Below, one piece after another: positions 59,515-64,000 of a stretch of DNA of 64,000 nucleotides. Under the pieces are notes generated by a model. It made no database searches, had not been told where the DNA came from, and saw only the letters and a program-made list of their open reading frames with translations. Source of the DNA: CAZEBW01 sp964510205 (GTDB lineage: Bacteria > Chloroflexota > Anaerolineae > VGOG01); assembly GCA_964510205.1 (NCBI GenBank), contig CAZEBW010000012.1, positions 1-64,000 on the forward strand. The letters are read 5' to 3'. A program made the translations under genes and the position numbers. The first letter of the stretch is position 1. Every line of letters starts with the position of its first letter.

Positions 59515-59894
59515 GGCACTCTCGATTGATCAGGAGAAGCTGGGCCGGGAAGAGGACGTCTCTTCCCGGCCCTTGTCGTTGGGATCGCCTCGCAATATGG
59601 CTCTTTGAAGGGATACGATACCAGCGTGCCCACGGGGGTAGATAGGGCTGCCGCTAGAAAGGAGTATAGCGCTGCTTTCCTTCGGCTGAAGCCTCCCCGC
59701 TCCAGAAGCACGAAGGTGACGATGCCCTCAGGAAACTCGTGGAAGATCATCCCGATGGCAGCCAAGGCCCCCGTGAGGATGCTGACGTTGAAGGTCACTG
59801 AATAGATGAGGCCGTCAATAAGCGAGTGAAAACCAACATGCACGAGGTGCAACGCATTGGCTCGCAAAGTGCGTCGCGCCTGAGCAGATGTCAC
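59484..59894 (-). pseudogene. ZIP metal transporter fragment
   Basis: The stretch from about 59,870 to 59,600 encodes the heart of a ZIP transporter: HSLIDGLIYSVTFNVSILTG and MIFHEFPEGIVTFVLLERGG, the two metal-binding helices, then LYSFLAAALSTPVGTLVSY. The N-terminal helices are missing, and after about 59,600 the frame runs into non-transporter sequence overlapping the cytochrome operon's terminator. ZIP proteins have about 240-270 residues; here some 90 remain. The start codon shown overlaps the tsaA stop by chance. A decayed remnant. Confidence 0.75.
59542..59579 (+). terminator. Terminator of the cytochrome operon
   Basis: GGGCCGGGAAGAG (59,542-59,554) pairs perfectly with CTCTTCCCGGCCC (59,560-59,572), then TTGTCGTT. 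Confidence 0.8.
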
Positions 59895-60286
59895 GCTGGC
59901 TTAAGATCCAGCACCGGTGTGCCGTTGATGGCGTCTAGACCCTGCACTCGCAGCACGTTTCCTTCCACGGCCACCAGTTCCACCACGGTGACGCCGATGG
60001 GATTGGGGCGGCGTGGGCTGCGCAAGGCAAAGACCCCGCGTCGAGGGCGGCTCCTGTCGCCCCGGGGATGCTGAAGCAGGTCGAAACCCCGCGAACGGTG
60101 GAAATAGAAAACGACCATGATCCGCTGGCCTGGCCCTAGACCCTTCAAGCCTTCCGTCAGGGCCGGATCGAGGACGATCCGAGACTCGACGGACCGTATC
60201 TCGTCTGCTGCCGCTGGCCCATCGAAAGCGTTTTCGACGTGACCGATAGCTCGATAGACAATGGGATGGTTGTTCAGTTTCGCCAT
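59891..60286 (-). CDS. TsaA/TrmO-like tRNA methyltransferase
   Basis: 131 residues from the ATG (MAKLNNHPIVYRAIGHVENA). RRGVFALRSPRRPNPIGVTV is the TsaA/TrmO signature, binding S-adenosylmethionine; GQRIMVVFYFHRSRGFDLLQ precedes it. The family methylates t6A37 of tRNA, while many short members near metal genes have unknown roles. It lacks the longer C-terminal part of E. coli TrmO, so only the core beta-barrel is present. It lies 21 bases after the CDF transporter gene and is co-directional with it. Confidence 0.85.
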   Translation of the reverse strand: MAKLNNHPIVYRAIGHVENAFDGPAAADEIRSVESRIVLDPALTEGLKGLGPGQRIMVVFYFHRSRGFDLLQHPRGDRSRPRRGVFALRSPRRPNPIGVTVVELVAVEGNVLRVQGLDAINGTPVLDLKPA

Positions 60287-60307
60287 TTGACAGCCTCTGG
60301 GCAAGGA

Positions 60308-61483
60308 TTATGGACCTTCGGCCAGCTTGCTCAACGCCTCCTCCAACGTGGTCGCCTCGGTCTCCCGCATCTCCACCCCGGCCTCGCCGAAGACGTAGAC
60401 CGGTCCCTTGCCCCGCAGGCTCTCCTTCAGCAAGACCACGTCCACCTTCTGAGACACCAGCCACTCGGCCACCCGGATGCCCTTGGCCTTCTCCAGCGTT
60501 TTGTGGGGATTAGCCACGATCTGCTGTTCCTCGACAGCGTCGTCGGCCAGGCGCACCGTGACCAGGGCGAAGTTGGGCGCCTCCCCGAAGTGCTCGCTGA
60601 GCGTGCCCGCCGTGTCGCTCAGAGGCACAGCATAGCGCAAATGCGTCCGCTTCATCGGTTCGGTGTGGATCAGCACCCGCTCCACGTGGGGCACGGCCTG
60701 GCGGATGTGCTCCTCGATACGCTGGGTGGCTGCCTCCGCCCGCTCCAACTCGCGGACGCGCAGGACGACCTCGGCCTCCACGAAGCGGAAGCGGCCAGCA
60801 TTGCGGCCAGTGGCCCACTTGAGCTCGGCCACCGTCGGTTCGGCGGTGATGATCTCCCGAATCTGCAGGATGGTGTCGGTGTCCAGCGAGGCATCGAGCA
60901 GCACGCGCATCCCATCGGAGAGCAGCTCCCAGCCTGTCTTGGCGATGGCAACGACGATGACCAAAGCAGCGACGCGGTCCAGGGGGAGGTTGAACCGCTG
61001 CGCCAACAGCGCGGCGAACACGATGCCGGTGGTGAAGACGTGGGCGCGGTACTCCTTGGCGTCGGCGATGAGAGAGGGGGAGTTGGCCGCCTTGCCAGCG
61101 CGCAGCTCGAAGTGGCTGAAAACCAGCGGGATGGCCGTGGCCACCACCAATCCCACCAACATCCAGGGATCCACCGTAGCCAGGCGCGTCGGCTCGAAGA
61201 AAGCGTCCCGGGCGATTTCGTAGGCGGTGAAGAAGATCATCACCGCCAGCCCCACGGCCACCACGTTCTCCAGCTTGTACAGGCCGTAGGGGAAGTCCTT
61301 GGACTTGCGTGTCGAGAGCTTCAGCCCGATCAGCACCGCCACCGCCGTCAGCAGGTCCACCGCGTTGTGGACCATCTCCGCCTCCACGGCCAGGCTGCCG
61401 GAGGCCCTGGCGATGACCAGGTTGATCAGCCCCAGAGCGATGTTAACGGCAATAGAATACCAACCCCAGCGTTCAACGTTCAC
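60308..61483 (-). CDS. CDF metal transporter fused to NifX-like domain
   Basis: 391 residues. N-terminal cation diffusion facilitator: six membrane helices with AEMVHNAVDLLTAVAVLIGL (the H/D metal site of helix II), AKEYRAHVFTTGIVFAALLA (helix V), and the cytoplasmic CDF domain (to about 290). From about 295 a NifX/NifB-type dinitrogenase cofactor-binding domain follows: LRYAVPLSDTAGTLSEHFGE and FALVTVRLADDAVEEQQIVA. Such fusions are thought to export or buffer metals, with the cytosolic domain sensing a metal or cluster. Next to CooT-like and zinc-ribbon genes on the same strand. Confidence 0.9.
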   Translation of the reverse strand: MNVERWGWYSIAVNIALGLINLVIARASGSLAVEAEMVHNAVDLLTAVAVLIGLKLSTRKSKDFPYGLYKLENVVAVGLAVMIFFTAYEIARDAFFEPTRLATVDPWMLVGLVVATAIPLVFSHFELRAGKAANSPSLIADAKEYRAHVFTTGIVFAALLAQRFNLPLDRVAALVIVVAIAKTGWELLSDGMRVLLDASLDTDTILQIREIITAEPTVAELKWATGRNAGRFRFVEAEVVLRVRELERAEAATQRIEEHIRQAVPHVERVLIHTEPMKRTHLRYAVPLSDTAGTLSEHFGEAPNFALVTVRLADDAVEEQQIVANPHKTLEKAKGIRVAEWLVSQKVDVVLLKESLRGKGPVYVFGEAGVEMRETEATTLEEALSKLAEGP

Positions 61484-61528
61484 AACGCATCCCCTCCTCC
61501 ACGAAGCTTCCTCATGTAGAACCTCTAT

Positions 61529-61744
61529 TCATCCCTGACCCAGCTTCTCCAGAGCCGCCGCCAGTTGCTCGTTGACCCACTCCATCTCATCGGCGGCCAG
61601 GGTGATGTCCGCAGCCGAAGCTTCTTGTCCCGCAGCGCGGGCCCGCTCTGCCCACTCCCGAAACTCGGCCGCGTGCTCAGCGTTGTGCTCTATCCAGTGG
61701 GGCAAGAGCACCCGTAGCTTTTGCAGATTGGTCATGTCCACCAT
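61529..61744 (-). CDS. Small helical protein of metal cluster
   Basis: 71 residues (MVDMTNLQKLRVLLPHWIEH). Two helices (NAEHAAEFREWAERARAAGQ, AADITLAADEMEWVNEQLAA) with His residues in HWIEHNAEHAAEF. Small proteins of this pattern occur beside CooT-like and NifX-type genes in anaerobes; role unknown. Start chosen for GAGGAGGGGCGAG. Its first 68 bases overlap the end of the CooT-like gene. Confidence 0.7.
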   Translation of the reverse strand: MVDMTNLQKLRVLLPHWIEHNAEHAAEFREWAERARAAGQEASAADITLAADEMEWVNEQLAAALEKLGQG

Positions 61745-61949
61745 CTCGCCCCTCCTCCTCCACCTCTGGCACCAAGGTGACGGTATGCTTGAGGAAATCA
61801 ATCCGCTGGATGCGCGCCCGTACCGTCTGCGGTTCCTCAAAAAGGCTAGCCAGCCGAACGCCGTTCGCTACCGGCTCCAGCAAGATCACATCCCGCATGA
61901 CTTCCTCTTCCTGGCCGTCGCCGGCCAGAAAAACTGTTGCTTGACACAT
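61677..61949 (-). CDS. CooT-like metal-binding protein
   Basis: 90 residues. MCQATVFLAGDGQEEEVMRD followed by VILLEPVANGVRLASLFEEP and RARIQRIDFLKHTVTLVPE is the CooT pattern: a small beta-barrel whose N-terminal Cys2 binds nickel as a dimer. CooT serves carbon monoxide dehydrogenase maturation in Rhodospirillum, but paralogues are widespread. The last 25 residues are an extension overlapping the next gene. Confidence 0.8.
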   Translation of the reverse strand: MCQATVFLAGDGQEEEVMRDVILLEPVANGVRLASLFEEPQTVRARIQRIDFLKHTVTLVPEVEEEGRDGGHDQSAKATGALAPLDRAQR

Positions 61950-62042
61950 CTCAGGACTCCTTCACTAATTCGTTTCTCTCCCGACCGAGCCTTTGCAGCG
62001 TCGGTCAGGAGACGCCGCTACGCTTACTGCCGAACGCGATGC

Positions 62043-62252
62043 TCACTCGCGGGTCATTTTGGTGCCGCATTTGGGACAAGTCTTCTCATAGCACGGCTGT
62101 CCTACTTGATGAGGCTCCTTGTGACCGCAACTGGGGCACACGCAGTTGCCGCCTGGTCCGGCCGCCTTGCGACCTCCCATGCGACCCGGCCCACGACCAC
62201 GGCCGCTTCCGGCGCCGCCGCCACGGCCACCACCTTGACCTCTCTGAACCAT
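62043..62252 (-). CDS. Small zinc-ribbon protein
   Basis: 69 residues: a Gly/Arg-rich N-terminus, then GPGGNCVCPSCGHKEPHQVG and CYEKTCPKCGTKMTRE, two CxxC knuckles. This compact zinc ribbon is common in anaerobes next to NifX/NifB-type cofactor genes. No enzymatic role known. Confidence 0.75.
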   Translation of the reverse strand: MVQRGQGGGRGGGAGSGRGRGPGRMGGRKAAGPGGNCVCPSCGHKEPHQVGQPCYEKTCPKCGTKMTRE

Positions 62253-62296
62253 CCTTTCTCACCTCCTCCTACAAACGGCTCTGGCTGGCGCCAGGC

Positions 62297-62515
62297 TTAA
62301 TCTGTCGAACAGGGCGGGGCCTGACAGCGCTCCTCCCGCCCGCAGCAGGTCTGCCCCGCTGGGCGTCTCTCCCCAGTCATCACGTAGGGAACAGAGAGGA
62401 GCTTCTCCAAATCCAGACTGCCGCAGATGGGGCAGGCGAGTCGAGTACTCTCGGAGCGAACTAGCATCTCCACCTGCTCTTCGCAGTTGTTGCAACGGTA
62501 TTCATAGACAGGCAT
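62297..62515 (-). CDS. FmdB-family zinc-ribbon protein
   Basis: 72 residues. MPVYEYRCNNCEEQVEMLVR and LACPICGSLDLEKLLSVPYV are the FmdB pattern, a putative regulatory zinc ribbon (CxxC twice). A Cys-rich tail (TCCGREERCQAPPC) extends it. Placed between the oxidoreductase and the metal genes. Confidence 0.85.
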   Translation of the reverse strand: MPVYEYRCNNCEEQVEMLVRSESTRLACPICGSLDLEKLLSVPYVMTGERRPAGQTCCGREERCQAPPCSTD

Positions 62516-62536
62516 CGTCAGCTCCCTCTCCTTAGC

Positions 62537-64000
62537 TCAAATAGCCCTGGCCGTCACAAATCCCTCCCGAATAGCATCAATGATCTTGCGGGGCTGGCGG
62601 GCGTCGCCGATCACGGTGGGATGAAGGTCCTCAAGCTCACGCGCCAGCTTATCCGATGCCACTGCCCCCCGCGCCATCACCACCCAGCCGGCGGGAATCA
62701 GTCTCCTCCCTCCCCGCTTGTCTCGCACCACGACGCCGCTACCAGTAATCTGCTCTACCTCCATCTCGGTTATGATCTCTACCCCCTCTTCCTTCAGCTT
62801 GCGCAGGAGGTAATCGCCATAGAGGGGCTCGATATCGCGGCCGATCGTCTTGTAGCGTTTGAGGATAGTGACGGCGTTCCCCTGGGCAGCCAGGTATTCC
62901 GCCGTCTCCAGCCCCAGCATCCCCCCACCGATGACAGCGATGCGCTCGCCTGCAAAGTGCATCCTTTCGGCGAGCAGCGTCTGGGCCACCACCACGTTCG
63001 GCTCGTCCACGCCGGGCACCTCTGGGAGCGCGGGCTCGGAGCCAGTGGCGACGATCACCACGTCCGGCCGCAAGGCCCGCACCACCTCCGCATCAACCTT
63101 CTCCCCCAGGTGCAACTCCACGCCCAGCCGAGGGAGCTCGTGGGCGTAATATTCGGTCACCCAGTCGAGCTTCTCCTTGCCGGGCGGGACGGAGGCGATG
63201 TTGAGAGTTCCGCCAAGACAATCCTCTTTCTCGTAGAGGGCCACCTGATGCCCGCGCAGGGCCGCCACCCGCGCTGCCTCCATCCCCGCCGGGCCGCCGC
63301 CGACCACAAGGACTTTCCTCTTGACCTCTGCCCGGCCTATCCGCGAGAAATCCATCTCTTTGCCCACAGCCGGGTTGAGCGTGCAGCGCAAGGGCGCATC
63401 CTCGATGTGCCTGGCCACCACGCATTCGTTGCAGCCGATGCACCTCCTGATGCTTTTCTCCTCGCCGGCCAGGGCCTTGTGGGGCCACTCCGGGTCGGCG
63501 ATGAGCGCCCGTCCCAGGGCGACGAAGTCCGCTTTCTCCGCCCTCAGAATCTCCTCGGCCACCTGAGGTTCGCGGATCACCCCCACGGTGATCACCGGGA
63601 TGCTGACCGCTTTCCTGATCTCCTCGGCCAGGTAGACCCGCCACGCTTGGGGATAGGGCATTGGCTCCAGGCGCTTCTCCTTGCCTCCCAGCCCGAAATC
63701 GGGATGGAGGGCATCGGCCCCTGCTTCCTCCAGGCGGCGGGCAAACCACCAGCCATCCTCCAAAGTGAGCCCGCCCTCCAGCAGATCCTCGGCTGCCAGA
63801 CGCACCATGACGGGGAAATCACCCAGGTAGAGCTTGATGCCCTCCAGGATCTCCAGCAGGAAGCGCAAACGATTATCACGGTTGCCGCCGTATTCGTCCT
63901 GGCGCCTGTTGGTGAGCGGGGAAAGAAATTGGTTGATGAGCAGGCCGTGGCAGGCCTGAAGCTCCACCGCATCGAAGCCTGCCTTCTTAGCCCGTCGCGC
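62537..64000 (-). CDS. NADH:flavin oxidoreductase (old yellow enzyme family), partial
   Basis: The C-terminal 487 codons of a 2,4-dienoyl-CoA reductase-type enzyme; the frame is open to the window edge. TIM-barrel end: ELQACHGLLINQFLSPLTNR, DFPVMVRLAAEDLLEGG, DFVALGRALIADPEWPHKAL. [4Fe-4S] Cys cluster: CIGCNECV with CTLNPAVG. Then FAD site VLVVGGGPAGMEAARVAALR and NAD(P) site IAVIGGGMLGLETAEYLAAQ. It reduces enoates or enoyl-CoA with NADH through FMN, FeS and FAD. The N-terminal part of the barrel (about 170 residues) lies beyond position 64,000. Confidence 0.9.
   Translation of the reverse strand, partial: ARRAKKAGFDAVELQACHGLLINQFLSPLTNRRQDEYGGNRDNRLRFLLEILEGIKLYLGDFPVMVRLAAEDLLEGGLTLEDGWWFARRLEEAGADALHPDFGLGGKEKRLEPMPYPQAWRVYLAEEIRKAVSIPVITVGVIREPQVAEEILRAEKADFVALGRALIADPEWPHKALAGEEKSIRRCIGCNECVVARHIEDAPLRCTLNPAVGKEMDFSRIGRAEVKRKVLVVGGGPAGMEAARVAALRGHQVALYEKEDCLGGTLNIASVPPGKEKLDWVTEYYAHELPRLGVELHLGEKVDAEVVRALRPDVVIVATGSEPALPEVPGVDEPNVVVAQTLLAERMHFAGERIAVIGGGMLGLETAEYLAAQGNAVTILKRYKTIGRDIEPLYGDYLLRKLKEEGVEIITEMEVEQITGSGVVVRDKRGGRRLIPAGWVVMARGAVASDKLARELEDLHPTVIGDARQPRKIIDAIREGFVTARAI

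Overview
The window is GC-rich bacterial DNA. Its right-hand 11 kb is ordinary chromosome: a competence gene, an anaerobic-type respiratory module with multihaem cytochrome, and metal-handling genes. The gene content (decahaem cytochrome with ferredoxin and cytochrome b subunits, rhodanese repeats, simple-sequence spacers between cas genes) would fit a Chloroflexota (Anaerolineae-like) genome. That placement is an inference from gene style, not from a marker gene.

Positions 1 to about 53,050 look like one large integrative element whose left end lies outside the window. It ends on the right with a large serine integrase (50,974-53,052) whose 3' end runs into a comEC gene cut off at residue 394, so comEC is the probable insertion target. 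The element has two + strand 'phage or plasmid' modules of small genes. The left one (0.4-8.7 kb) has a sigma-like factor, coiled-coil and zinc-finger proteins and several decayed genes. The right one (45.7-53 kb) has a DUF5659-like protein, a primase-helicase, an excisionase-type HTH, small proteins and the integrase. A roughly 75-bp inverted repeat (6.83-6.90 and 48.72-48.80 kb) sits on the inner side of each module.

Between the two modules lies a defence cargo, almost all on the - strand. (1) 8.86-28.7 kb: a 56-bp tandem repeat array, a 74-repeat CRISPR array, cas2, cas1, a stand-alone reverse transcriptase, cas6, a two-TM protein, and a type III RAMP complex (Cas5-like, small subunit, Cmr4, Csx11-like Cas10, Cmr6-like, Cmr1). 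The Cas10 has an intact-looking HD motif but no GGDD, so cyclic oligoadenylate signalling is not expected. (2) 29.4-35.3 kb: a five-gene operon joining an m5C methyltransferase, a double-GHKL ATPase/histidine-kinase-like protein, a receiver-like protein, an unknown protein and an endonuclease III-type DNA glycosylase. I do not recognise this set as a named system. (3) 35.4-41.5 kb: a compact BREX/Pgl-like set of DUF499 ATPase, short PglZ phosphatase and DUF1156 adenine methyltransferase, with structured intergenic regions that may encode small RNAs. (4) 41.9-45.3 kb: regulators (HTH proteins, a NarL-type response regulator) and a GGTATA-rich candidate origin.

Chromosomal part (53.0-64.0 kb): truncated comEC, a secreted four-domain rhodanese protein followed in the same frame, after a single TGA, by a decahaem cytochrome, then Tat-type four-cluster ferredoxin and cytochrome b subunits. 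On the opposite strand are a ZIP transporter fragment, TsaA/TrmO-like methyltransferase, CDF transporter fused to a NifX-like domain, CooT-like and small zinc-ribbon proteins, and the end of an old-yellow-enzyme type oxidoreductase.
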